Below, one piece after another: positions 56,081 to 64,000 of a DNA stretch of 64,000 bases (its first letter is position 1; each line of letters starts with the position of its first letter). The DNA is taken from the NCBI RefSeq assembly GCF_900241005.1, contig NZ_OEST01000008.1, positions 62,001 through 126,000 on the forward strand, written 5' to 3'. Source of the stretch: Bacteroides cutis (GTDB lineage: Bacteria > Bacteroidota > Bacteroidia > Bacteroidales > Bacteroidaceae). The notes below the pieces were generated by a model that saw only the letters and a program-made list of their open reading frames with translations, searched no databases and was not told where the DNA came from. The translations under genes were made by a program, and so were the position numbers.

Positions 56081-57256
56081 TTATAGTAGTTCTGTACAAA
56101 GGATATAACTGCGTATCATCATACGGGGAACATGAAAAGGCCCCTTAAAAATATTGCCTTTAGCCGGTTGGGCAACGCTACCGTCACGATGCAAATAACC
56201 ATACCATTCACCATACTCCTTATCGGGAAAATGAGAATAAGTCCAATCACTAATCTGTTTATGCATTTCAAGAAATTTCTCGTCTCCCGTAGCTTGATAA
56301 GCATAAAGAGCGGCGATTATAGTCTCGGTTTGTGGCCACCAGAACTTCATATCCTGAGAATAATCCTGGGAAGGCATGTTGCGACAGTCTCGAAAATTAA
56401 TAATACCTCCATATTCTTTATCCCAACCCCACTCCCACGACCAATCGAGTATCCGAAGTGCCAGTTTGACTAATCTTTCATCCCAATTACGATATTTGGC
56501 CTCTTCCAGAATAAACCAAGAAGTTTCAATACAATGTCCCGGATTAATAATACGTCCATCGCATGTGTCTATGAATTCGCCATTCGGACCTACAGTCTCC
56601 AACAAAGCTTTAAACTCCGGATGAACAAAATATTTTTCAATAGCACTGATTGATTCTTCAATCTGCGCATCAAGTTCAGGATCACTAATCACCGCACGAA
56701 TACGAGCAGCCGTATTAATCAAAATCATCGTGATGGAATGTCCGCGCATCTCTACAGTAGGCAAGTATTTGGGTTCCAAAAAACCTGGAGTAGAAAGGAA
56801 ACGCCTGATACGCTTAAATAGCCCCAAAGCGTTTACTGCATAATTCTTATCACCGGTAGCCAAAGAATACTCCGCCATAGCTATAGCAGCAAAACATTCG
56901 GAAAAGACATAACGGCGCTTACGCAAAGGTTTTCCATCTTCTGTCACTTCAAAATACATGTGTCCATCTGTATCGGCACAATGTGCTTCAATGAAGTCGA
57001 TACAACTTTTAGAAGCTGACAACCATTCCTGATTTTTCTCTATATTATTATAGGCATATGCTGCAATAAAGCCGAAACGCCCCTGAAACCATACAGACTT
57101 TGTAGTATCCATCAGACTACCGTCACGGTTCACACAAGTGTATACCCCTCCATGCTTACGGTCCAGTCCATTTTTCAACCAAAAAGGCATGATATCTGCA
57201 ATAATATCATTTTTATAAGATGCAGCCCAAGTTCTTATATATTCAGTAACATTCAT
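56081..57256 (-). CDS. nanE: N-acylglucosamine 2-epimerase (renin-binding-protein type)
   Basis: Cytoplasmic epimerase of 391 residues that turns N-acetylmannosamine into N-acetylglucosamine. The alpha/alpha-barrel fold of the AGE/RnBP family is indicated by RGHSITMILINTAAR, NPGHCIETSWFILEEA and FWWPQTETIIAALYAY, which hold the active-site His and Arg residues. B. fragilis uses this renin-binding-protein type instead of the phosphate-dependent NanE (known in that species). It follows nanL by 12 bases. Confidence 0.94.
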   Translation of the reverse strand: MNVTEYIRTWAASYKNDIIADIMPFWLKNGLDRKHGGVYTCVNRDGSLMDTTKSVWFQGRFGFIAAYAYNNIEKNQEWLSASKSCIDFIEAHCADTDGHMYFEVTEDGKPLRKRRYVFSECFAAIAMAEYSLATGDKNYAVNALGLFKRIRRFLSTPGFLEPKYLPTVEMRGHSITMILINTAARIRAVISDPELDAQIEESISAIEKYFVHPEFKALLETVGPNGEFIDTCDGRIINPGHCIETSWFILEEAKYRNWDERLVKLALRILDWSWEWGWDKEYGGIINFRDCRNMPSQDYSQDMKFWWPQTETIIAALYAYQATGDEKFLEMHKQISDWTYSHFPDKEYGEWYGYLHRDGSVAQPAKGNIFKGPFHVPRMMIRSYILCTELL

Positions 57257-57268
57257 GGCTATATATAT

Positions 57269-58186
57269 TTAGAATTTATTACAGCGATCAAAAAAATGAA
57301 TAGATTCAAGTTCGGCTTTCATTTGTATTTCTTCCTCATCCGTCATATTTTGGAAAGGAGTACGATTCTTGCCTAAGTCAAGACCTATAAGTTTCATGAT
57401 ACGTTTTCCACCTACAATATTACCACGATAATGGCATATAATATTTATGACTTCTTGAGAAAAGTCCTGACGCTCACGGGCCGTTTCAATATCTCCCGTT
57501 TTCCATGCATCAATAATACCTACCAGTTCACGTCCATTATAATTGGTAGTTCCCCCAATACCCCCTTGTGCACCTCCCATTGCCAAACAAGGAAGAATGG
57601 TCTCATCCTGTCCATGTAACATATCGAATTTTCCATTCTTATATAAACGACACTGATTGTATTCATACATACTCTCGAAAGTGTATTTTATTCCTGCGAA
57701 GTTGGGTATACGACCATCAACAGCCTCCAACAACTTCACCATTGGCAAAAAAGCACCGTTGAAAGCCGGAATATGATAGTAATAAAAAGGTAATTCTGGA
57801 GCGCCATAAGCTATATCCTCAATATATTTTACCAGTTCTTCAATACGCCCGATTTTCGGAAAAGGAGGTGCCATAGCCCCAATCCCCCATGCACCGATTT
57901 TCTGTGCATGTTCAGCTAACATACGGCTCGACTTAACACAGCAACTACCTACATGTACAATAACTTTAAATCCTTTGGGAGCAACAGAAATCCAATGTTC
58001 TGCCAATTTCATTCTTTCTTCTTCAGTTAACATATAACCTTCTCCGGAAGAGCCATTGATAAATACTCCTTGCAAACCATTCTTCTGAAGCATATTAGCA
58101 TAAGCTTCAATAGGTTCATAATTTACTTCACCATTCTCATAAAATGGAGTAAATGGCGCATCAATTAGTCCAATAATCTTTTCCAT
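57269..58186 (-). CDS. nanL: N-acetylneuraminate lyase
   Basis: Cytoplasmic aldolase of 305 residues that splits Neu5Ac into N-acetylmannosamine and pyruvate. It is in the DHDPS/NAL family: GSSGEG (about 45-50) binds the carboxylate, Y137 is the proton-transfer Tyr, and K167 in FAGIKYTF forms the Schiff base. The name follows the B. fragilis nanLET usage; nanA is the name in other species. It is 31 bases after nanT and 12 before nanE, which fits an operon. Confidence 0.95.
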   Translation of the reverse strand: MEKIIGLIDAPFTPFYENGEVNYEPIEAYANMLQKNGLQGVFINGSSGEGYMLTEEERMKLAEHWISVAPKGFKVIVHVGSCCVKSSRMLAEHAQKIGAWGIGAMAPPFPKIGRIEELVKYIEDIAYGAPELPFYYYHIPAFNGAFLPMVKLLEAVDGRIPNFAGIKYTFESMYEYNQCRLYKNGKFDMLHGQDETILPCLAMGGAQGGIGGTTNYNGRELVGIIDAWKTGDIETARERQDFSQEVINIICHYRGNIVGGKRIMKLIGLDLGKNRTPFQNMTDEEEIQMKAELESIHFFDRCNKF

Positions 58187-58217
58187 AATGTATTCTTTTA
58201 ATTAATATATATCAAAA

Positions 58218-59465
58218 TTATTCCATGTTATCCGTTTTGGGACGCAAAAAATATAATTGTAGCGCCAAAGCCAAAGCTACTACAACACTTAATAATGCAA
58301 ATCCTTCTCCCAAACTACCGCCATCAGTCCATTTTCCCAATAGTTTTGTGACAGCAGCACCGGCAAACACTCCGGTCATATTCATTATCCCATAAGCCGT
58401 ACCACGATATTTTGCAGCCACAAACTGACATAAAATAGGCATGTTATTAGCATCAAAGATACCAAAACCGATACCAAAAAGCAGTCCTGCCCCCACTACA
58501 GATACAAAACTATGTCCAAAACCTAACAATATCAAAGCAGGAATAGTCATTCCCAATCCGATCGCTCCGGTATATACACGTCCACGAAGATTTTTCTGCA
58601 CCCAACGATCGGAAAGAATGCCACCAATAATCACTCCGATAAAAGAGGATAAGGCTATAGTAATAGTAGATATAGGACCAGCTTGTGCCATTGGAATATC
58701 CAGACTTTCTGCAAAAAGAGTCGGTAACCAATTCTTTGTCGCCCATCCCGGTAGACTGGGTGCCGCAAAATAAAATAGAATAATCCAAAAAGCCCAAGTA
58801 GAAAATAAAATACTCAGGCCACTAAATACAGATACTTTTTTCACACCCGAAACTTTTATCCTATCTTTTTCTATTACGATATGGGAAGGATTTTCATGTA
58901 ATAACAATATCAGTATCAATGAATAAGCAATACCTGCAACTCCAAACCAATGAAATGTAGATTGCCAAGAAAACATCGCGGCAGCAGTTGCTCCAAAACC
59001 TCCGATAGCTTGTCCCACATATAATCCTGTCATATGCACACCAATAGCCAACGAACGGGATTTACCCTGATGCCAGTCGGCTATCAAAGATAGGGCAGAA
59101 GGAATGTAAAGGGCCTCACTAATCCCCATCACAGCACGGAGCCAATACAATTCATGAAAATTATCCGCATATCCCATCAGGAAAGTAACAGCAGACCATA
59201 CAAAAAGACTCCCTACCACCAACCATTTCCGGCTAAAACGATCGGCAATCATACCGGCAACCGGACTCATAAAACCATATATCCAAAGGAAGATCGCCAT
59301 TAAAGCACCAAAAGCCTCTGCTTTATCTAACTCAACTATATCTACTCGCATAGCTTCTTGCATAGTAGAAAGCATTTGCCGATCCATGTAATTAAGTAAA
59401 GCTACCACCCAGAGTAAACCTACCACTATCCAAGGATAAGTTTCTTTGTTTTTCATATTATTCAA
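58218..59465 (-). CDS. nanT: MFS sialic-acid transporter
   Basis: Inner-membrane transporter of 415 residues with about 12 helices of the major facilitator superfamily. The motif between helices 2 and 3 is VAGMIADRFSRKWLV (G-x3-D-R-x-R-R type), with MDRQMLS near the N-terminus, typical of the ACS/NanT branch. It is the first gene of the nanT-nanL-nanE operon, with its own promoter and a 20-bp palindrome just upstream. Specificity is inferred from context. Confidence 0.92.
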   Translation of the reverse strand: MNNMKNKETYPWIVVGLLWVVALLNYMDRQMLSTMQEAMRVDIVELDKAEAFGALMAIFLWIYGFMSPVAGMIADRFSRKWLVVGSLFVWSAVTFLMGYADNFHELYWLRAVMGISEALYIPSALSLIADWHQGKSRSLAIGVHMTGLYVGQAIGGFGATAAAMFSWQSTFHWFGVAGIAYSLILILLLHENPSHIVIEKDRIKVSGVKKVSVFSGLSILFSTWAFWIILFYFAAPSLPGWATKNWLPTLFAESLDIPMAQAGPISTITIALSSFIGVIIGGILSDRWVQKNLRGRVYTGAIGLGMTIPALILLGFGHSFVSVVGAGLLFGIGFGIFDANNMPILCQFVAAKYRGTAYGIMNMTGVFAGAAVTKLLGKWTDGGSLGEGFALLSVVVALALALQLYFLRPKTDNME

Positions 59466-59500
59466 TTTTAAAGTTTTATATATTCATGATAAAGGCGTCA

Positions 59501-59531
59501 CAAATATAGCAATATATTTATTTTTATACAA
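59501..59531 (-). promoter_or_regulatory. promoter of nanT
   Basis: On the minus strand TTG (59531-59529), 20 bases, then TATATTTG (59508-59501). This matches the Bacteroides promoter and lies 36 bases before the nanT start codon. Confidence 0.65.
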
Positions 59532-59535
59532 TTAT

Positions 59536-59555
59536 TTAATAAATATATTTATTAA
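59536..59555. promoter_or_regulatory. nan operator palindrome 1
   Basis: TTAATAAATATATTTATTAA is a perfect 20-bp palindrome. It abuts the -33 element of nanT and lies 71 bases before the nanT start. A near-identical site occurs at 59957. Binding by the ROK regulator at 60125 is inferred. Confidence 0.65.
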
Positions 59556-59598
59556 AATAGGAGATATTACTAACTCTTCAACTAAAATCTTACCTTAG

Positions 59599-59883
59599 CT
59601 ATAAGTTTACGTATCTTCCCTTTCCTATAAGAGGGGCATGAGTATCCTCAGGATAAGTAACTACAAATTGCTCCGGATGTAAAGTAATAAATATTATTGG
59701 AATGTCTGAATATAGAGCACAATCCGGATTAATATTATTAATAAACAGATTATCACTCAATATTTCAATCCGACCCAAATCCGAATGAAGTCCATTGTGA
59801 GTCTTGACATAGTCGGACAAAACTTTAAATAAAGGATGAAGTTCTTCTATCCGCCGTACATTTTTCAAGTTGGACATAATCAT
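59599..59883 (-). pseudogene. shortened YhcH/YjgK/YiaL-family protein
   Basis: YhcH-like protein of 94 residues. YhcH proteins of about 150 residues are found in nan operons and form a cupin-like barrel. The start (NLKNVRRIEELHPLFKVLSDY) and the end (LHPEQFVVTYPEDTHAPLIG) fit the family, but the middle, including the usual HRKYIDIQ segment with key residues, is absent, and the C-terminal tail is cut short. No frameshift is obvious, so an in-frame deletion is likely. It may be non-functional or a minimal variant. It carries its own palindrome upstream and precedes nanT. Confidence 0.65.
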
Positions 59884-59956
59884 ATTTATATACTTTAAAT
59901 CAATAATTCTCTTTTTGAATTTAAAGAATACAACAAATTAATTTATCGCCCACAAA

Positions 59957-59976
59957 TTAATAAATATCTTTATTAT
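59957..59976. promoter_or_regulatory. nan operator palindrome 2
   Basis: TTAATAAATATCTTTATTAT matches palindrome 1 at 18 of 20 positions and lies 74 bases before the YhcH-like start codon, in the gap divergent from the ROK gene. Confidence 0.6.
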
Positions 59977-60090
59977 ACATTTAAACTAAAAGAAAAAGAA
60001 AGTCATAATTTCTATAGTGAACTATAAATAAAAAAAGTGTCAAAAATGACTTTATACCATATATAAACTTCAGATATTAAATTAATTTAG

Positions 60091-60098
60091 TATCTTTG
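60091..60098 (+). promoter_or_regulatory. -7 box of the ROK regulator gene
   Basis: TATCTTTG matches TAnnTTTG and lies 26 bases before the start codon. The 59884-60124 gap is otherwise very AT-rich and holds no gene. Confidence 0.5.
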
Positions 60099-60124
60099 TA
60101 TGAATACAACAGAAATATATAATT

Positions 60125-61333
60125 ATGAAGCAACATCTTTTAAAAGAAATAGAACTGGGAAGTAAAAATGCATTATTAAAAAAACGCATCATAGAACATT
60201 ACATATATAATGGCAGTTCTACTATTACAGATTTATCCAAAGAACTAGATCTAAGCGTACCCACTGTCACCAAATTCATCAGCGAGATGTGTGAAGATGG
60301 ATATATCAATGATTATGGAAAATTAGAAACAAGTGGCGGAAGACATCCAAGTTTATATGGTCTCAATCCGGGATCAGGTTATTTTATAGGAGTGGATATC
60401 AAAAAATTTGCGATCAATATAGGGCTTATCAATTTTAAAGGAGATATGGTGGAACTCAAAATGAACATTCCGTATAAATTTGAGAATACCCCAGAAGCTA
60501 TGGAAGAATTATGCAGATTGATAAATAACTTTATCAAAAAGGCAAGTGTCAATAAAGAAAAGATATTAAATATATGTATCAACATCTCTGGACGCGTAAA
60601 TCCAGAATCGGGTTATAGTTTCAGCCAATTTAATTTTTCAGAACGTCCTTTAGCTGAAATATTAACAGAAAAAATAGGATATCCTGTATGTATTGATAAT
60701 GATACACGAGCCATGACGTATGGAGAATATCTTCAAGGATGCGTTAAAGGAGAAAAGAATATCATTTTCGTGAATGCCAGTTGGGGACTGGGTATAGGAA
60801 TTATCATAGATGGTAGAATATATACGGGAAAATCCGGATTTTCCGGAGAATTTGGGCATATCAATGTTTTTGACAACGAAATACTCTGCCATTGTGGGAA
60901 AAAGGGTTGCCTAGAGACTGAAGCCTCCGGTTCGGCTTTACACCGTATTTTAACAGAGCGTATAAAAAATGGAGAAGGTTCCATTTTATCCGACCGCATT
61001 GATATAAAAGAAACTCCACTTACTTTAGATGAAATCATTGCAGCGGTAAATAAAGAGGATTTACTATGTATAGAAATAGTAGAAGAAATTGGACAAAAAT
61101 TAGGTAAACAAATTGCCGGATTAATCAATCTATTTAATCCAGAATTAGTAATTATAGGAGGAACCATGTCAACAACCGGAGATTACATCACTCAGCCCAT
61201 AAAAACAGCTGTAAGAAAATACTCTCTCAACCTGGTAAATAAGGACTCCGTCATCATGGCATCCAAATTAAAAGATAAAGCTGGTGTTGTAGGTGCTTGC
61301 ATGTTGGCACGTAGCCGAATGTTTGAAGGTTAA
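60125..61333 (+). CDS. ROK-family transcriptional regulator (NagC-like)
   Basis: Regulator of 402 residues with an N-terminal winged helix-turn-helix (about 20-75, TITDLSKELDLSVPTVTKFI) and a C-terminal ROK sugar-kinase-like domain. The ROK motifs are GVDIKKFAINIGLINFKGD (about 88-106), GFSGEFGHI and the zinc motif CHCGKKGCLE. It lies divergent from the nan genes and likely senses a product such as N-acetylmannosamine or GlcNAc (family knowledge plus inference). It ends overlapping the convergent WbuC gene by 4 bases. Confidence 0.93.
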   Translation: MKQHLLKEIELGSKNALLKKRIIEHYIYNGSSTITDLSKELDLSVPTVTKFISEMCEDGYINDYGKLETSGGRHPSLYGLNPGSGYFIGVDIKKFAINIGLINFKGDMVELKMNIPYKFENTPEAMEELCRLINNFIKKASVNKEKILNICINISGRVNPESGYSFSQFNFSERPLAEILTEKIGYPVCIDNDTRAMTYGEYLQGCVKGEKNIIFVNASWGLGIGIIIDGRIYTGKSGFSGEFGHINVFDNEILCHCGKKGCLETEASGSALHRILTERIKNGEGSILSDRIDIKETPLTLDEIIAAVNKEDLLCIEIVEEIGQKLGKQIAGLINLFNPELVIIGGTMSTTGDYITQPIKTAVRKYSLNLVNKDSVIMASKLKDKAGVVGACMLARSRMFEG

Positions 61334-61794
61334 AGTTTCACTTCTAATATTTTATTCATGAAAACTTCCGCTCCTTTTACATCTGATGGAGCGGGAGCCC
61401 ATGAAGCTATATCCTCTGGAGAAAGGGGGAAATAAGGCCCCTTCTTTATTTCAAAAATAACAGTCCCTGATTCCAAGGCGACTATATTATGCCACGTACC
61501 GGAAGGAATTTCTAAGCCATACTTTCCTTCTGACGGATTAAGAAGTGCTTTATCGGTAACGTTACCTAACTCATCATAAAAGAAAACCCACATGCTCCCC
61601 CTTAACAATAAATAAGTTTCCTCTTTATCCCTATGACGATGCGGAGGAAGATAAGTACCTGGCTCTAATGCATTCAACATACGATGAATGGGTTCTTCCA
61701 TAGAAGTATGAAAATTATAATTCATACGCAAACGAGGATTTACCTTTGCCTGAGAGGTTACTTCATTGAGTAATTCTTCTGTTATAAGTTTCAT
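61330..61794 (-). CDS. WbuC-family cupin-fold metalloprotein
   Basis: Protein of 154 residues with a cupin fold. Metal-binding residues appear as LPPHRHRDKEETYLLLRG (HxH plus Glu) and SGTWHNIVALE (His). WbuC proteins occur in O-antigen and capsule gene clusters, and their reaction is not settled. It is the last gene of the polysaccharide operon here, 1 base after the NGN protein. Confidence 0.87.
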   Translation of the reverse strand: MKLITEELLNEVTSQAKVNPRLRMNYNFHTSMEEPIHRMLNALEPGTYLPPHRHRDKEETYLLLRGSMWVFFYDELGNVTDKALLNPSEGKYGLEIPSGTWHNIVALESGTVIFEIKKGPYFPLSPEDIASWAPAPSDVKGAEVFMNKILEVKL

Positions 61795-61795
61795 T

Positions 61796-62119
61796 TTATT
61801 TCAACAATTGCACAAACTTAGCGGACAATTCAGACTTTTCAGCACAAATAGATATTTTTTTCCCTTCACTATCTACCAAAAAAGAAGCATTCTGTGATGC
61901 TATAAATGGAACTACATCTACTGTATCTTCTACAAAAAGACAACCTGAAAAAAGAGGCATAAATACTTCTCTGGTTCGTCCATTCCATTTCTTATATACG
62001 ATTTGCATAGGACAAAATGCGGTATACCCTGCCGCATTTAAACGTTGCATTAACTTACGTTCTGACTTGAACGCTGCATGCACAGCACACCAGCGGTTCA
62101 TATTATCATTAGTCATCAT
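61796..62119 (-). CDS. NGN-only UpxY/NusG-like protein
   Basis: About 107 residues. I place the start at the ATG at 62119, which forms an ATGA overlap with the wzz stop codon and so suggests translational coupling; a start at 62140 or 62173 is possible. The protein is a NusG N-terminal domain: RWCAVHAAFKSERKLMQRL, KWNGRTREVFMPLFSGCLFV. The C-terminal KOW domain of UpxY (full length about 170) is missing, and WbuC begins 1 base later, leaving no room for it. UpxY normally is the first gene of a capsule operon; this one is near the end. Role unknown. Confidence 0.75.
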   Translation of the reverse strand: MMTNDNMNRWCAVHAAFKSERKLMQRLNAAGYTAFCPMQIVYKKWNGRTREVFMPLFSGCLFVEDTVDVVPFIASQNASFLVDSEGKKISICAEKSELSAKFVQLLK

Positions 62120-63225
62120 ATTGTTGCTTGCTTTTTCCATCCTTTTAATAAATCTTTCACAAATAAAATCCACCCTACACTACCTACCCCTGCAAGGAAA
62201 ATAAATCCTATTAAGATCATAACCTTATTAGGTTTAGCTGCACGCAAAGGTACTGTTGCCGGTTGTACAACTGTATATACCGGGGTAATCTCCTGCACCT
62301 TTGCTTTTGCCATCTGTAATTGTTGAGAAACTTGCGTATATACACTATATGCCAAATTCATCTCATTTTGCAAACGCTCTTGCTCAGCACGATAACTCAA
62401 CAAAATAATATTTTGGTTAGCATCTACAAAAGTGGCATATTTTTTCTGAGCATCCGTATAACCATCCTTCGCTTCTTTGTAAAGTTTTTCGGTAAAAGCT
62501 AAGTCATGACGAGCTTTATTGGTTCGATAATTCGTTATATAGTTCTGTAAACAATGCATAACGGTATCTGTTAAAGAAGCAGAAATTAAAGGATCCTGCA
62601 TAGTTACCGACAAAGTAGTAACTCCAGTTTTCTTATCAATAGAAACAGAAATACGTTTACTCAGTACTTCAGCAACCTTAGCTTCGTCTATCGTCAGTTT
62701 AAAAGGATCTGCCTTACCGACCTTTTCTTCCGGCTTGTCTTTAAACAAAGACAATGTCCAGCCTAAAGCTTTAAAGGGAGCAGACATCACTGCACCCCAC
62801 CAAGGAGCACGTTGATATTTGTCTAAATAGGCATACAAAGTTGTATCAATTTCAGCTTTTTGATCTTTTACTTTTACATCAAACAACTCTAATAAAAAAG
62901 GTGTTGATTTAACAATATCAGGATAGAGTTCAGGAGATAAGGCATCTTCTCCAGAATTACTTCCCAAATTAATACCTGCCATAGCGGCTAAAGCCCCCAT
63001 ACTTCCTCCACCTGACCGAGTGGCACTTTCAGGTGCCAACATCACCTCAGTAGTATATTCTTTCGGTATACTAAATGCAACCACCAGACCTATTAAAACA
63101 GCAATACCACATGCTTTGAAAACCAATTTTCGTTCTACCCAAACTTTTTGGGCAAGTTCAATTAAATCAATCTCTTGTTCCTCCGGTTGTTGAGGAGTTA
63201 TATTTTGCATTTTATCTTCGCTCAT
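62116..63225 (-). CDS. Wzz/GumC-type chain-length determinant protein
   Basis: Inner-membrane polysaccharide co-polymerase of 369 residues. The N-terminal Wzz domain starts at about 18 (EIDLIELAQKVWVERK), with transmembrane helices at about 34-53 and 328-352 and a large periplasmic coiled-coil part between them (about 230-310). The PxxP-like segment before helix 2 (TVPLRAAKPNK) is typical. No kinase domain is attached. It sits between the export protein and the NGN protein and controls chain length or export of a surface polysaccharide. Confidence 0.93.
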   Translation of the reverse strand: MSEDKMQNITPQQPEEQEIDLIELAQKVWVERKLVFKACGIAVLIGLVVAFSIPKEYTTEVMLAPESATRSGGGSMGALAAMAGINLGSNSGEDALSPELYPDIVKSTPFLLELFDVKVKDQKAEIDTTLYAYLDKYQRAPWWGAVMSAPFKALGWTLSLFKDKPEEKVGKADPFKLTIDEAKVAEVLSKRISVSIDKKTGVTTLSVTMQDPLISASLTDTVMHCLQNYITNYRTNKARHDLAFTEKLYKEAKDGYTDAQKKYATFVDANQNIILLSYRAEQERLQNEMNLAYSVYTQVSQQLQMAKAKVQEITPVYTVVQPATVPLRAAKPNKVMILIGFIFLAGVGSVGWILFVKDLLKGWKKQATI

Positions 63226-63234
63226 AGTCCTGTC

Positions 63235-63999
63235 TTACTTAAATAGGTTAACCATAGTAGCAATCATTGTAGCCAAAGAAGCTGCAGAAGTACCCATACC
63301 TATCATTTCAGCCGGACTTAACTTCTTGCTTGGATCCTTACTAGGAACAATAATCTCACACCCTGGCTCAATCGCCTTTTTATTACTGGAACGCAAGCGT
63401 GATACCGTACCATTCATATACACAACATAGGCCTTACGTTTCTTCGCACCAGAGCCATACCCTCCAGCTTGGTTGATATAATAACGAAGATCTTCACCTT
63501 CTTTAAACAATACCGTATTAGGATACATCACAGCACCGTTAATCTTAACGGTACTTACATATTCAGGAATAAGCAAAACGTCTCCTTCACGTAACACCAT
63601 ATCATAATCAGATTTAGGATTTGCCAATGCTTTATCTAAACTGATACCAACAGTATATGTATTATTAATATCTGTATCTACCAATTTCATTGATATAGAA
63701 TCTGCACCTGTTTTAAACTTAGCCATACGTAACGCATCTTCTTTACGGCGTATTTCCTCCTCTGTCATTTTACGTATAAGACGCGCGCCTCTCACATAAG
63801 CATCAGAAGTAACACCACCTGCTTTAGCAACCAAATCACTCAAACGTTCATTTTTCTTTGACAAAGCGTAACTTCCTGTAAACAACGCTTCCCCCATAAC
63901 AATTACATTCTTTTGCTTGCGATAAGCCGGACTTTTACGAATATAGACTTCATCAAATGGCTGCAAATAGAAATCTTCGCTACCAGCCCCCATAAGCAA
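63235..63999 (-). CDS. Wza-like polysaccharide export protein, partial
   Basis: The C-terminal 254 residues of an outer-membrane polysaccharide exporter; the 5' end lies beyond the window. Two SLBB domains are seen (about 30-110 and 150-215), with NGAVMYPNTVLFKEGEDLRYYINQAGGYG marking the second, followed by a C-terminal stretch with a hydrophobic helix (about 227-250, MIGMGTSAASLATMIATMV). It is 9 bases before wzz in the same operon. Confidence 0.9.
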   Translation of the reverse strand: MLMGAGSEDFYLQPFDEVYIRKSPAYRKQKNVIVMGEALFTGSYALSKKNERLSDLVAKAGGVTSDAYVRGARLIRKMTEEEIRRKEDALRMAKFKTGADSISMKLVDTDINNTYTVGISLDKALANPKSDYDMVLREGDVLLIPEYVSTVKINGAVMYPNTVLFKEGEDLRYYINQAGGYGSGAKKRKAYVVYMNGTVSRLRSSNKKAIEPGCEIIVPSKDPSKKLSPAEMIGMGTSAASLATMIATMVNLFK

Positions 64000-64000
64000 A

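Noticed and set aside
59599..59883. Frameshifted YhcH gene
   Set aside because: Both recognised ends lie in one frame, so an in-frame loss explains it better than a frameshift.

Overview
The window looks like the chromosome of a gut Bacteroides (Bacteroidales). The evidence is SusC/SusD-type outer-membrane systems, many lipoproteins and TonB-dependent receptors, promoters of the Bacteroides type (TAnnTTTG at -7), a moderately AT-rich sequence, and B. fragilis-style sialic-acid genes. I saw no tRNA, rRNA, CRISPR array, insertion sequence or phage gene. The species cannot be fixed from the sequence alone.

Layout. (1) 0.2-13.2 kb: a polysaccharide utilisation locus (PUL) with an ECF sigma factor divergent from FecR anti-sigma, SusC, SusD, a DUF1735/F5-8C surface protein, an M60 metallopeptidase and a sulfatase. 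It resembles mucin O-glycoprotein PULs. (2) 13.2-23.7 kb: a nine-gene ABC export operon (HlyD-type adaptor, six MacB/FtsX permeases as three pairs, one ATPase, one DUF2807 protein), apparently driven by a sigma-54-like promoter. (3) 23.8-25.3 kb: a LysM glucosaminidase and, divergently, cytidine deaminase. (4) 25.6-35.4 kb: an AraC-linked redox region containing an Fe-S flavoprotein, a membrane NapH/NapG-like polyferredoxin fusion, a Tat lipoprotein aldo/keto reductase with two Fe-S clusters, a TonB receptor, a lipoprotein flavodoxin and a secreted CMD-cupin protein. Its two operons share a promoter design. (5) 35.4-42 kb: a TonB receptor with a His-rich small protein and a 22-bp tandem palindrome array, then a 5'-nucleotidase and a histidine kinase. 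(6) 42-50 kb: housekeeping genes (tex, a CPBP protease, an LRR protein, an ABC-F ATPase, grpE-dnaJ), with a 23-bp GTTAAC array between the last two units. (7) 50.1-61.3 kb: a sialic-acid locus with nanT, nanL, nanE, two SGNH esterase modules, sialate O-acetylesterase, kelch mutarotase and GH20, with a ROK regulator and two matching 20-bp palindromes. (8) 61.3-64 kb: the end of a surface-polysaccharide operon (Wza-like, Wzz-like, an NGN-only UpxY-like protein, a WbuC cupin) that runs off the right edge.

How the genes work together. The PUL and the sialic-acid locus fit a mucin-degrading lifestyle: the protease and sulfatase open sulfated O-glycoproteins, while the nan locus de-acetylates, cleaves, imports and converts sialic acid to GlcNAc. 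The most unusual unit is the 25.7-33 kb region, which reads as an inducible redox system outside the cytoplasm coupled to an outer-membrane transporter. Its substrate is unknown.
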